A DNA stretch of 64,000 nucleotides from Fibrobacter sp. UWB13 (GTDB lineage: Bacteria > Fibrobacterota > Fibrobacteria > Fibrobacterales > Fibrobacteraceae), in contig NZ_FXAX01000001.1 of NCBI RefSeq assembly GCF_900177805.1, positions 1,550,001 to 1,614,000 on the forward strand. Direction: 5' to 3'. Shown piece after piece: positions 52,319 to 60,794 of the stretch (the first letter of the stretch is position 1; every line of letters begins with the position of its first letter). Under the pieces are notes generated by a model, which worked only from the letters and a program-made list of their open reading frames with translations, searched no databases and was not told the origin of the DNA. The position numbers and the translations under genes are program-made.

Positions 52319-53206
52319 TCACTTGGACAACGGGAAAATCTGGATATTCATCTGGAAAACGCGGCCACCGTCCTCGTCCTCATTAGCAATCATAGAAATT
52401 TTTTTGCGGAACTCATTGATGCACTTGACAATTTTCTTGTAAGATGCCTCCGAAATGCCGAGAGTCACACTGCTGAGGTTGCGTTCGCTGCCGGGAATCG
52501 TCGAGATGGACTCCTTCGCCAAATCAATAAATTCCTTATGGTAATTGATAAACGCCTGCTGGATGACCTTGTCGCCTGTGCTAATCGCCGGATTGTTCAA
52601 AATCCAGTTACCCTTGGCGTCCTTCTTGATCAGCCCGACGCGTTCCAGCAAATCCACCGCCTGCCGCGCCTGCTCTCCAGAAATCGGCGGCATCAAGCGC
52701 GCCCCGAGAGCATCGTAGTCACCATCAAAACCAATCATCCCGATAATCGAGCGGATCGCGGAATAGTACCAATGCGAATAAACTTCATACTGGTACGCGC
52801 GGGTCAAAAGCATCTGCTGCGTGAAACGGTAAGTCGCCGTGATTTCTTCCATGCGCTTCTTGTAGTTTTCACGCTCATCGTCATTGGACGCCTGGCAGAA
52901 CAGTACCATCGCCTCGAAATATGCAGCCTCGCTTTCATCGAATTGCAAGCCACCGACAATTTTCGCAATGCTTGCCGGAGTGAGGCTCTTTTCGCCCTTC
53001 ATCACACGCGAAATAAAATCCTTGGACGAAAATCCCAACTTGTCCGAGAAACTCCGCAGCGAATAACGGCGGTTCAAGGCTTGCGCACACTCAAAATAGT
53101 GCCGCAAATAAGCGCGGTAATCTTCAAATTCAAAAACCAACATGCGCTTCGGAGGGATAGAACCGAGACGCTCTTCAGGCTGCAATTTTTCTGCACTGGA
53201 TTTCAT
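52319..53206 (-). CDS. TIGR02147-type Fibrobacter paralogue (HTH-containing)
   Basis: A 295-aa protein of the TIGR02147 family, a paralogous set characteristic of Fibrobacter. The N-terminal region has VFEFEDYRAYLRHYFE, the family start motif, followed by a Cro/C1-like helix-turn-helix (RYSLRSFSDKLGFSSKDFISRVMKGEKSLT), then helices including YSHWYYSAIRSI. The C-terminal part is winged-helix-like. In F. succinogenes these genes are commonly followed by a lipoprotein gene, as here (seven-base gap), so it is probably a transcriptional regulator of the pair. Confidence 0.85.
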   Translation of the reverse strand: MKSSAEKLQPEERLGSIPPKRMLVFEFEDYRAYLRHYFECAQALNRRYSLRSFSDKLGFSSKDFISRVMKGEKSLTPASIAKIVGGLQFDESEAAYFEAMVLFCQASNDDERENYKKRMEEITATYRFTQQMLLTRAYQYEVYSHWYYSAIRSIIGMIGFDGDYDALGARLMPPISGEQARQAVDLLERVGLIKKDAKGNWILNNPAISTGDKVIQQAFINYHKEFIDLAKESISTIPGSERNLSSVTLGISEASYKKIVKCINEFRKKISMIANEDEDGGRVFQMNIQIFPLSK

Positions 53207-53447
53207 ACTCTAAAAATATATTGTAAAGCCGATATTCGGTAAAAAAGCCCTAAAAACATCCCCTAAATCGTTGTCTGCCGAGGACGCTTTGTTCCCACGA
53301 CACCAGTTTTCCCTCGACATTTAGGGCACACACATCTATTTTTATAGAAAAAGGAATTTTGCTCTGGCATCGGATTGAGCTATAAAAGCCCCACACCAAA
53401 ACAAGCTCTAGCGGTGCTACGAGAACAGGTCCATCTCTCAAACACGC

Positions 53448-53474
53448 AGGGAACGACTCCGGTCGTTCCCTTTT
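53448..53474 (+). terminator. Terminator-like hairpin in plus orientation
   Basis: AGGGAACGAC-TCCG-GTCGTTCCC-TTTT. The T-run is on the plus strand, yet both flanking genes run on the minus strand, so it may be a leftover or structural hairpin rather than a working terminator. Confidence 0.4.
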
Positions 53475-53480
53475 CAGCAT

Positions 53481-53508
53481 GTCATGCCGGCCATGTGCCG
53501 GCATCGCC
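53481..53508 (+). repeat. REP-like palindromic element (GTCATGCCGG...CCGGCATCGCC)
   Basis: Perfect stem ATGCCGG-CCATGTG-CCGGCAT inside GTCATGCCGGCCATGTG + CCGGCATCGCC. Its two ends, GTCATGCCGG and CGGCATCGCC, are shared with the larger element at 62364-62446. Confidence 0.7.
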
Positions 53509-53526
53509 ATTCCTTGTCAGAAAATC

Positions 53527-54573
53527 CTAGCGTTTAGTGTAAATTTTCTGATGCGACGGTCCTCGAGCATTTAAAGCACGACCTTGAGCGTCAAAGCGTT
53601 GCACCGATTTAGCCATGTTCGCAGCTCCCGCCGAATTTTCGCGAACGACACGAGCCCCCGGCTTCAAGGCAGTCGTCTTTTCGACTTTCAACGGAGCCGT
53701 CACAATTCGCGAAAGCGTCCTTTCGTCCACCTTCACAGAAACCTTGTACTCGCCATCACCCGAAATAGCAAGCGTTTCAAGCGTTTCGCCATCAAGCAGT
53801 TTCCCATCCTTGTACCACTGGTAACCAAAGCCCTTCGGAGCTTTGAGCGTTGAGCCATCCTGCGTTACAAGCAACGTATCCATCTGCAAATGCGCATACA
53901 CAATTTCAGCCAAGTGCTTTGCGCCCTCAACAGACGGATGCACCATATCTTCCAAATACCAGCTCGGATTTTCAAGGGCGCTAAAACGTGAATGCAAGTC
54001 AATCACGTTCACACCCTTTTCAAGCCCAGCCCGCAAAATAGCCGGATTCACGCGCTTTACGACAGCCGTATCAAGGATATTCCATTCAACGTTGTTCACA
54101 TAAGGCGCCAAGCAAATAAAAACATGCGGTTTCGACTTCACCTGGAACGTGTCAATCAGCGCTTCAAAATCCGCCGTAATCGCAGAGTCCACCGCCGCAT
54201 CCTGCTCCGGAGTATTCCAAGTCGTGTACGATTTCGAATCGTTCGTTCCCAGCTCGATGATAACCGTATCTGCAGCGAATTCTATCGCCGGCGCAAAGCG
54301 GTAACCTTTCCAGTAAGAAGCCTGATCGTCCTTGCGGACCGTAAGCCCGCTCACGCCAAAATTTTCGACCGTATCGCTCGGCGCATTTTCGCGAAGCATC
54401 CCCTGCAAATGATGCGGATAACTCGTCTGATCGGGCCAGGACTCAATCCCGTAACCATACGTGATGCTATTGCCAACGCAAGCGACCTTGCCCGCCGCAA
54501 ACGCCGATGCCACCATAGCTGACGACACAGCAGCCGCAGCCAAAACAATCTTCCCAAACATATTCATAACCAT
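53527..54573 (-). CDS. Secreted SGNH/GDSL esterase with type IX-like tail
   Basis: A 348-aa exported hydrolase. A signal peptide (about 1-26, ending SAFA) is followed by an SGNH domain: block I VACVGNSITYGYG (GNSI in place of GDSx; nucleophile Ser), block III IELGTNDSK, block V EDMVHPSVEG (Asp-His). Then comes a short Ig-like module (GFGYQWYKDGKLLDGETLE) and a tail (VQRFDAQGRAL) resembling the tail of the GH11 xylanase. Such enzymes often remove acetyl or feruloyl groups from plant cell-wall xylan. The start is one of three nearby ATGs; the first is used. Confidence 0.85.
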   Translation of the reverse strand: MVMNMFGKIVLAAAAVSSAMVASAFAAGKVACVGNSITYGYGIESWPDQTSYPHHLQGMLRENAPSDTVENFGVSGLTVRKDDQASYWKGYRFAPAIEFAADTVIIELGTNDSKSYTTWNTPEQDAAVDSAITADFEALIDTFQVKSKPHVFICLAPYVNNVEWNILDTAVVKRVNPAILRAGLEKGVNVIDLHSRFSALENPSWYLEDMVHPSVEGAKHLAEIVYAHLQMDTLLVTQDGSTLKAPKGFGYQWYKDGKLLDGETLETLAISGDGEYKVSVKVDERTLSRIVTAPLKVEKTTALKPGARVVRENSAGAANMAKSVQRFDAQGRALNARGPSHQKIYTKR

Positions 54574-54651
54574 GAGGTAAATATAATCAAGAAAGAGGGA
54601 TGACGAGATAAGAAACTGCTATGGTTATGCTGCAATAGTAAAATCGTCGAT

Positions 54652-56040
54652 TCAAAACACGATCTCTGGAGGACCGATCTCTTCTGGTGCACAAGCAGAT
54701 CCAGAACGAACACATGCTAGATAAAAGCCAGCGTCATCCAAAACGCGCTTGCGGTTATATTCAAAGTGGACACTCTGAATCGATCTCTGCATAAACGACG
54801 CGTAATCTTCAACAGCCTGGTGAACCTTGTCGAATGTCGGGCGCAAAGCTTTACGCTTGCTTTCCACACGTGGAGTCGGCAACTGGCGAGCTAGATCCAA
54901 TGCCAGAACCTGAACGGAGTCGAACTGGCTCTGCATTGCATCGTATGCCTGACGAGCACTATCGCGAGAAGCAACAGACACCATCGGCTTTTCCGTGCGT
55001 TTTTCAGCTTCGCTCAAAGGTTCGATAGCGTTCCGCCAGTCTTCCTTTATGTAGTAGCAGAAGCCAATCACGAAATACGCTTCGGAAGCGATGAATGATT
55101 CCGGAAAGTTGTTGATGATCCACTTTGCCACTTTCATAGCGTCATCCAGTTTGCGAGCCTTGAGAAAGCACCATGCAATACCGAGCATAGCCTCGTCGAA
55201 CACCGGAGAATCCTTCTGCACCTGGACATACATCTGAGCAGCCGCAACGAAGTCCGGCTTTTCAACAGAGAAGAATATGTGGCCGAGCTTGACCTTAGCA
55301 GCATTCTGAATGTCGCGTTCGGATTTGTTGGAAACCGGCTGTTCCGTAATAGCACGGAAGCTGTTTTCAGCTTCGTCAGCCATGTTCATACGACTGTAAG
55401 CAAAGCCCATGGTATAGCGAGCATAGAAATAATTGGCGTTACCCGGAAGAATGGAGGAGAGCAGGTCAATGGATTCCTGATAGAGGCCCTGTTCGAACTT
55501 GATCTGGCCAGCAATGTAGTCAGCGTCAATCTTCGCATCGCTTTTGCCGAAATTCTTGGCAATGAATTGATACTTGTCCATACCTTCCTTGTACTTGCCT
55601 TCCTTATAGTCGATGTTCATCAACTGGAAGTGGTACTTGGCAAGTTGATCGCTCTGCGGATAACGCTTGATAGCGTCTTCATAGACAGACTTAGCAGCCT
55701 TGTGCATACGGAGGTTTTCGAAGGACTTTGCCATGTAGAAAGCAGCCTCGTCCGCCAAGCGGAATGATGGGTACTTGGTCTGGATTTTACCAAAAGCGTA
55801 TACGGCATCCAAGAACCGACGGTTCAAGAAAAGACGCTTAGCGGCGCGGTAGTCGTCGAGCGGACCCGTTTCAAATAATCCTGCCGAGTTCTCGTACATC
55901 CAGGTGCTACTACCATATTCGGGAGACCACTCATCCTGCTGATACTGATTCGGCGTGTCGGTGGCCTTTGCAAACAAAGAAGTGCAGGCTACAGCAAGTC
56001 CGATAGCGGACGCCTTGATGAAACTAGTACGCAACGTCAT
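54652..56040 (-). CDS. Periplasmic tetratricopeptide-repeat protein
   Basis: A 462-aa exported protein: signal peptide (MTLRTSFIKASAIGLAVACTSLFAKA) then about nine TPR-like helical pairs (for example AVYAFGKIQTKYPSFRLADEAAFYMAKS, AKSVYEDAIKRYP, DAMKVAKWIINNFPESFIASEAYFVIG). The arrangement resembles BamD/YbgF-type envelope scaffold proteins, but no specific role is assignable. The ATG at 56040 is used; the longer frame only extends from a TTG codon at 56067. An intergenic gap of over 500 bases lies upstream. Confidence 0.75.
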   Translation of the reverse strand: MTLRTSFIKASAIGLAVACTSLFAKATDTPNQYQQDEWSPEYGSSTWMYENSAGLFETGPLDDYRAAKRLFLNRRFLDAVYAFGKIQTKYPSFRLADEAAFYMAKSFENLRMHKAAKSVYEDAIKRYPQSDQLAKYHFQLMNIDYKEGKYKEGMDKYQFIAKNFGKSDAKIDADYIAGQIKFEQGLYQESIDLLSSILPGNANYFYARYTMGFAYSRMNMADEAENSFRAITEQPVSNKSERDIQNAAKVKLGHIFFSVEKPDFVAAAQMYVQVQKDSPVFDEAMLGIAWCFLKARKLDDAMKVAKWIINNFPESFIASEAYFVIGFCYYIKEDWRNAIEPLSEAEKRTEKPMVSVASRDSARQAYDAMQSQFDSVQVLALDLARQLPTPRVESKRKALRPTFDKVHQAVEDYASFMQRSIQSVHFEYNRKRVLDDAGFYLACVRSGSACAPEEIGPPEIVF

Positions 56041-56160
56041 TTTATCTACGCTTAAAAAACTCTTCAAAAAACAGCTTCTTCAATATACTTCATTTTGAGA
56101 GGGATTTACAAGCGATGGGGCGTTTCCCACAAAAAAACTCAAAATTTTTATATCTTTTCG

Positions 56161-56212
56161 CCCCTCCTAGTTGAACTATAAAGAATTTCTTTATAGTAGC
56201 CTCCCTAGGGAG
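56161..56212. repeat. Inverted repeat (ACTATAAAGAA palindrome) next to a gene remnant
   Basis: ACTATAAAGAA-T-TTCTTTATAGT (56175-56197) is a perfect 11-base palindrome; the outer arms (CCCCTCCTAG left, CTCCCTAGGGAG right) pair imperfectly. It starts exactly where the RhuM-like reading loses homology, as a small inserted element would. Confidence 0.45.
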
Positions 56213-56308
56213 TTCATCGGCAAAACGTACCGAGACATTAGTCTTGCCATCTTTATCCTGATACAACAAAATGCTATTATTCGGTTCATCGCTGTTTTTC
56301 GGCTGCAT
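56213..56308 (-). pseudogene. Remnant of a RhuM-type protein N-terminus
   Basis: The minus-strand reading from 56308 gives MQPKNSDEPNNSILLYQ then DKDGKTNVSVRFADE, which matches how RhuM-family (virulence/DNA-damage inducible-type) proteins begin (N-x-I-x-I-Y-Q-T-x-D-G-x-T-x-x-x-V-R-F-x-x-E). After ADE the family should continue with V-W-L-T-Q, but the sequence runs into a palindrome. The frame continues to a stop at 56090 with unrelated residues. I judge it a truncated relic; a live 72-aa protein is less likely. Confidence 0.45.
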
Positions 56309-56419
56309 GACCGATGTTTTTACGCTGAAAAGGTCGTTCGGCGGTCCGCAGCATGTTCGCAGCTATACGGCCTGGCCTAACAGAGCCAAAGGGTCATTTT
56401 CGCAGTTTCGACCCCAAAG

Positions 56420-56466
56420 AATGCGAAGTCCCACCGTGGTACGCATTGTTAAGAGGCGCGGTGGGA
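56420..56466. ncRNA. Candidate H-type pseudoknot, strand unknown
   Basis: AATGCG (56420-56425) pairs with CGCATT (56442-56447), and TCCCACCG (56429-56436), lying in that loop, pairs with CGGTGGGA (56459-56466). The two stems interlock as an H-type pseudoknot. It might be part of an RNA gene in the GC-rich stretch 56310-56470. I tested by eye for tmRNA, SRP RNA and RNase P signatures and found none. Confidence 0.3.
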
Positions 56467-56558
56467 ACTGTTATTAACAAATATAACTAATTATCATTTG
56501 TCAAACAATACTCGCTTCGTCTGAAGAAAGTTCGCTCAACGACTAATCTTGTCATGCA

Positions 56559-59500
56559 CTATTCTTCGTCCTTGACACAACGGACAGATAACACATGATT
56601 CTTTTCATAATCAACCAGTCTTACTTCGTCAAAATCACAATAAGTAAGGTTTATTACAGTAGCCTTGGACGCGCCAGACTGAGATGACGTCCAATAATAC
56701 GCACCTTCAGTTCCCCCAAACTGAATTTTATCAATATTTTTACAATAGATATCATGCGTTGTTTCACAATCAGGAGAGCCTTGATCTTCAAGAACATAGT
56801 ATCCTTTTTCATTATCCCACGCACTAAATCCATATTCATCAACTGATTGACGACCATAAGTGTCATCAACGCCCCAATCTTTCAAACGGAATAAAGCCTC
56901 GGTTGCTCCACCAGCAAAGTTTATCAGAGTATTCCATTCTTCTTTAGATGGCAAATGCCATCCATTTGGACATACACCTTTTCTATTTTCGCCATTATAC
57001 ATTTCTTCTTGATACCTAGACGAGACATCCATAGCCGCATTCCAATAATACACGCGAGAATCACAATCTTCATACCCCCATCCTCTTGTATTACCACCGT
57101 AAATCAAGCCGCACCAAGAGGCTCCTTTTAAATTTTCAGTCGTATTAGAATCAGCATAATTTAAATCCTGAGACATCCAAATCTGTGTACCGATACGAAC
57201 AGTTTGATAAGATAGACCATCTCTTTCATCTATAAGAACATTTTTGTGTATTTGCCATACACCTTGTTTACAAACGTAATCGGATGTATCTGATTTTACA
57301 TTTACGTTACCTTCATTATAGTCCGTACATCCTTCTTTAATGTAGATTTCTCTTGAATTCGCAATTCTAAACATTTCATTTTCATATACATAAAATGTAT
57401 CCGTCACATTTCCTTTTCGTACGGTAGCATCTTCCTTTTTATTCCAACCATATGTATCTTTTTCATATGTAGTCGCATTTCGCCAGTTCCTTTTGTCGCA
57501 TATATGGTAAACCCTATCACTCCCCTTACCCACAATATCTTGACGCGATGCAGTACAACCGCTCAATCCAAGCGAGCAATCCGAAGAAACTCCACTACGC
57601 CAAACGTTATCTTCAAATACATAGCAGTTATTGATATTTACAGAACCGTACTTACTATCACCATCTTTTCCAGCAGTCCAACGATAAGTATCATACTCAA
57701 ACTGAGTCGCAGCAACCCATTTTTCTGATTTACAGATGTAATAAGTACTACCAACCTTTCCCACAGAATCTTTTATTGCAGTCACGCAACCACCAAGATT
57801 TTTCTCAATATCATCCGCAACGCGCCAAGCCGTTTTATCAAATACATAAATAGTATCAGTAACAGAACCCTTCTTGATTTCGCCATTTTTTCCAACAGCC
57901 CAATCCTTATTGTTTTTATAATCGTAAGTATCTTTTTCGATTGTGGTTGCATTTCGCCACGTTTTTTTGCTGATTTCATAGATGTAATAGATACTCTTAT
58001 TCACTTGACCGGCACGTACTTCACCATCAAATTTTCCTGCGCCCCATGTAGCCGTATCTTTTTCAATATTGGTAGCAACACGCCAAGTTTTCGCATCGCA
58101 TTTATACCATACTTTATCACTACCAAGACCAACCGTATCTTGTCTCAATGCTGTACATCCACGCAGTTTCAATGTACAGTCATTTGAATTACCGCTACGC
58201 CACATTTTATTTTCATACACATAGCAGTTCTTAGAATTTACATCACCCGTCTTACAATCTCCATCCTTACCAGCAGCCCACTGATAAGTATCATATTCAA
58301 TAGACGAAGCTGTAGTCCACTTTCCTGATTTGCAAATGAAAAACGAACCTTTTGTTTGACTCAATTTATTTGAATTCTGCAATATTTTACCTTCATTTTC
58401 AGAAGAACATTTTCCTAAGCCATATTCTGTAGTCCCAAAATTATGGATATGCTTTTCAAAATTAGGGACAATCGTAGAAAGTTGCCAATTCGTCACATTT
58501 TTGCGGATACTCTCCATTTTTCCATCAAGTTCTTTTTGTGCAGCCCAATCCGCTAAAGACGCACGCATAGACGTATTATCCCATTTTCCGTCTTCTTCCA
58601 TGTCATTTGCAATTTTCTGCAAAAGTTCAGACAACTGAGAAACGCTCCTGTTACCTTGCAAAATAATCGAGAACGCAAGCAAGGCTCCATCTTCATCACT
58701 GCCACCCGCAATATTCAAATCTTCGGAATTACTGAAATCCGTAGCATCAACATCAAGCAAAGCAAGAACTTCTTTCTGAGCCTGTTTCTTGGCAGCCTGC
58801 ACTTTCATTTTCTTTTGCGTGACTAGATAAATTACACGTTCATATTCAAGATGTGTGAGCAAGTTTATATTCACCGTATTGCGGTCATTCACATCCGTAA
58901 TCGCAAACAAAGTTAATTCAGAGTTAGAATTTTCACCCGTTATTTCATTACGATAATAGCCAGAAGCTTCAAGCATCACATATTGGCTCACAAGCATTCG
59001 TGCCTTGATTTTGAATTCACCCTTGTCGTTCAAAATCTTTCCATTAAAACTATTACCCGTCTGCGTCAAAGTACGACCATCTTCCATTTCACGGATAAGG
59101 ACTCTAGAGCCAGAAAGGAACGGTCCTTTTTGCGAAACACCAGAGACTTCGTTTAACGACACTGCAACTTTTTCAGAGTCTATAACAACAGGGTTCTGTG
59201 AAGATTCTGATTCATCAGATTCAGAACCAACAAAAAGAATTGTGGAATCCTTACCACAAATCACACGAACTTTCTGTTCATCTATTTTTGAGATAGAGCA
59301 ACCAACGCCGTCTTGACCATTCGTTCCATTAGATCCATCTTTACCATTCTTACCATCTGTTCCATTTTTGCCATCGGAGCCATCTTTACCATTAAATACA
59401 ACACCTACAGAATCCCCATTGCAGATTATCTTCACTCCGCTTTTATCCTTAAGCTCTTTCGTTGAGCAAGAAAACGTATCGGTAGAATCAGAACCAACTG

Positions 59501-59753
59501 TAGAATACCACTTTTCGTCAACACAAACTCGGGCAGAAGTTTCGCCTTTGACCCACGCCATTTCCCCCTCATTAGATTTCGTGCACTTGGGTAGTTTTGA
59601 CACATCTGAAACAACGTCCATATTATAAGACGCAGAACTAGTCGATGAATCATCGTCGCCACAAGAGGCTAAGATGATTGCGCAAAGAGAGATTGCAATA
59701 ATCACTAAAAACTCTTGCAATGACGTATTTTTAACGGAGTTCATGCATTTCAT
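56559..59753 (-). CDS. Large Fibrobacter-domain lipoprotein with collagen-like and tandem repeats
   Basis: A 1064-aa lipoprotein: lipobox IILASC (Cys about 31), a short beta region, a collagen-like (GKDGSDGKNGTDGKNG) stretch near residues 125-155, and a helical domain (about 205-440). The middle (about 480-835) consists of two copies of a roughly 180-200 residue block of W-R-x-A-T-x-x-E-K-D-T-Y-x-W and C-Y-V-x-E-x-x-x-W-R-S-G modules. The C-terminus (about 880-1064) is a Fibrobacter major paralogous domain (IGTQIWMSQDLNYAD, CPNGWHLPSKEEWNTL, YYWTSS, SVRCVKD). Probably an outer-membrane surface protein. AAGGAG precedes the start. Third gene of the 61958-56559 operon. Confidence 0.85.
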   Translation of the reverse strand: MKCMNSVKNTSLQEFLVIIAISLCAIILASCGDDDSSTSSASYNMDVVSDVSKLPKCTKSNEGEMAWVKGETSARVCVDEKWYSTVGSDSTDTFSCSTKELKDKSGVKIICNGDSVGVVFNGKDGSDGKNGTDGKNGKDGSNGTNGQDGVGCSISKIDEQKVRVICGKDSTILFVGSESDESESSQNPVVIDSEKVAVSLNEVSGVSQKGPFLSGSRVLIREMEDGRTLTQTGNSFNGKILNDKGEFKIKARMLVSQYVMLEASGYYRNEITGENSNSELTLFAITDVNDRNTVNINLLTHLEYERVIYLVTQKKMKVQAAKKQAQKEVLALLDVDATDFSNSEDLNIAGGSDEDGALLAFSIILQGNRSVSQLSELLQKIANDMEEDGKWDNTSMRASLADWAAQKELDGKMESIRKNVTNWQLSTIVPNFEKHIHNFGTTEYGLGKCSSENEGKILQNSNKLSQTKGSFFICKSGKWTTASSIEYDTYQWAAGKDGDCKTGDVNSKNCYVYENKMWRSGNSNDCTLKLRGCTALRQDTVGLGSDKVWYKCDAKTWRVATNIEKDTATWGAGKFDGEVRAGQVNKSIYYIYEISKKTWRNATTIEKDTYDYKNNKDWAVGKNGEIKKGSVTDTIYVFDKTAWRVADDIEKNLGGCVTAIKDSVGKVGSTYYICKSEKWVAATQFEYDTYRWTAGKDGDSKYGSVNINNCYVFEDNVWRSGVSSDCSLGLSGCTASRQDIVGKGSDRVYHICDKRNWRNATTYEKDTYGWNKKEDATVRKGNVTDTFYVYENEMFRIANSREIYIKEGCTDYNEGNVNVKSDTSDYVCKQGVWQIHKNVLIDERDGLSYQTVRIGTQIWMSQDLNYADSNTTENLKGASWCGLIYGGNTRGWGYEDCDSRVYYWNAAMDVSSRYQEEMYNGENRKGVCPNGWHLPSKEEWNTLINFAGGATEALFRLKDWGVDDTYGRQSVDEYGFSAWDNEKGYYVLEDQGSPDCETTHDIYCKNIDKIQFGGTEGAYYWTSSQSGASKATVINLTYCDFDEVRLVDYEKNHVLSVRCVKDEE

Positions 59754-59774
59754 AGTTTTCTCCTTCTTTAAACT

Positions 59775-60782
59775 TTATTTTTTGACGCAGCGGACTGAAA
59801 TGTATTGGTCGTTATCCATCTTGGCTGTTGCAGAATAAGAGTCGCCATCCCCATTGAGGGAGAGTGCCAAGTGGCTTGTATTTTTGACTTTTTCAGTCGA
59901 GGTCCACCAATACCCTAATTTTCCGATATTCAAGCAAGTCTGTTCCTCGTTACACTTGCCGCCAGGAAGCGCTGTAAATTCCAGGAAATCATCTCCATTT
60001 TCAGGAGTCCAACCCTCTATTGCCTTAAAGTGCGCTCCGGCATCATAAAGCGTAGCGCCTTCCATAGAATATTCGGCCAAGGCATCATATTCGGCACTTG
60101 TCGGGAGGCGCCAACCTGTCGGGCATGCAAGCGAAGCCGCTTCGTAATCATAAAGCCGACCGTACTTGTCACAATTTGAGTCGTCGTTTCCGTAACACAT
60201 CGTATTACCAGTACTTGGGAGATATCGCAAATTTTCCTTTGTCCAGCATTGTTCTTTAATCACAACCGTTTTGTATTCTCGATCGCCACGCGTTACCGTA
60301 GACTCGCCACATGTCCATAAATTTTCGCTACTTGAAGACGTGTGTTCAGAACTTGATGATGATTCTGCGTTTTCACTACTTGATGATGATCGTGCGCTAC
60401 TTGAAGATGATTGTTCACTACTAGATGACCATTGTTCGGAACTTAAAGCGGGAATAACAGAGGAAGACGACTCCACCTTTTTACTGCTCGATGAAGCTTT
60501 TTTGCTTGAACTAGATGGCGATGCCGGAACAGAGTCCGGCATGACGGAAGAAGACGAGCGCGTCGAACACGATGAAGACGATTTTGTGTCATCGTCTTCT
60601 ATAACGTAATTAGATGCACCAGGGTCAAGAGGATTGTCACGGTCACCAAAATCGCTACAAGATGCAAAGAGAAGCATTACCAAGGACGCAATCATCACAT
60701 GCCCCAAAGACCGCAACACAAGAGGGAGATTCCCGCCTTCGCGGGAATGACATTTACAAGAATTATTCTTTTCAATTTTCAT
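59775..60782 (-). CDS. Ser-rich Fibrobacter-domain lipoprotein with a repeat element in its signal peptide
   Basis: About 335 aa. Start at ATG 60782 (MKIEKNN) with AGGTGGGG six bases upstream, a site that overlaps the previous stop. The long n-region includes CHSREGGNLPL, translated from a REP-like palindrome (60725-60751), before the hydrophobic core and lipobox MLLFASC. A Ser-rich linker (about 65-160: SSSSKKASSSS, SSSSEHTSSSS) leads to a C-terminal Fibrobacter major paralogous domain (about 165-335: KEQCWTKENLRYLP, CPTGWRLPTSAEYDAL, YWWTSTE, SVRCVKK). A start at ATG 60695 would remove the repeat and is the alternative. It ends 22 bases before the next gene. Confidence 0.82.
   Translation of the reverse strand: MKIEKNNSCKCHSREGGNLPLVLRSLGHVMIASLVMLLFASCSDFGDRDNPLDPGASNYVIEDDDTKSSSSCSTRSSSSVMPDSVPASPSSSSKKASSSSKKVESSSSVIPALSSEQWSSSSEQSSSSSARSSSSSENAESSSSSEHTSSSSENLWTCGESTVTRGDREYKTVVIKEQCWTKENLRYLPSTGNTMCYGNDDSNCDKYGRLYDYEAASLACPTGWRLPTSAEYDALAEYSMEGATLYDAGAHFKAIEGWTPENGDDFLEFTALPGGKCNEEQTCLNIGKLGYWWTSTEKVKNTSHLALSLNGDGDSYSATAKMDNDQYISVRCVKK
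60725..60751 (-). repeat. REP-like palindrome lying in frame inside a lipoprotein gene
   Basis: On the minus strand it reads GTCATTCCCGCGAAGG then CGGGAATCTCC, stem ATTCCCGC / GCGGGAAT. This type is common between bacterial genes, but here it falls inside the open reading frame of the 60782 gene and codes for CHSREGGNLPL. Confidence 0.75.
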
Positions 60783-60794
60783 AATCATCCCCAC

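Larger units (their letters stand above)
53207..53526. other. Gene-free gap between the SGNH and TIGR02147 genes
   Basis: The 320 bases contain the hairpin at 53448-53474, a REP-like element (53481-53508) and an AT-rich promoter-like region next to the TIGR02147 gene (minus-strand TATATTTTTAGAG). No open frame in it looks like a real protein. Confidence 0.45.
56041..56558. other. 518-base gap with a gene remnant and RNA-like structure
   Basis: From left to right (plus coordinates) it holds AT-rich sequence with TATATCTTTTC at 56149-56159, an inverted repeat (56161-56212), the RhuM-like remnant (56213-56308, minus), GC-rich unassigned sequence and a possible pseudoknot (56420-56466). The flanking genes are both on the minus strand. 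No complete gene is seen. Confidence 0.45.

Noticed and set aside
53448-53474. Terminator of the SGNH gene
   Set aside because: The T-run is on the strand opposite to that gene, so it cannot terminate its transcript as drawn.
56310-56470. SRP (4.5S) RNA
   Set aside because: GGTCCG and GCAGC occur but not the conserved GGAAGCAGC loop of SRP helix 8; kept only as an unassigned structure.
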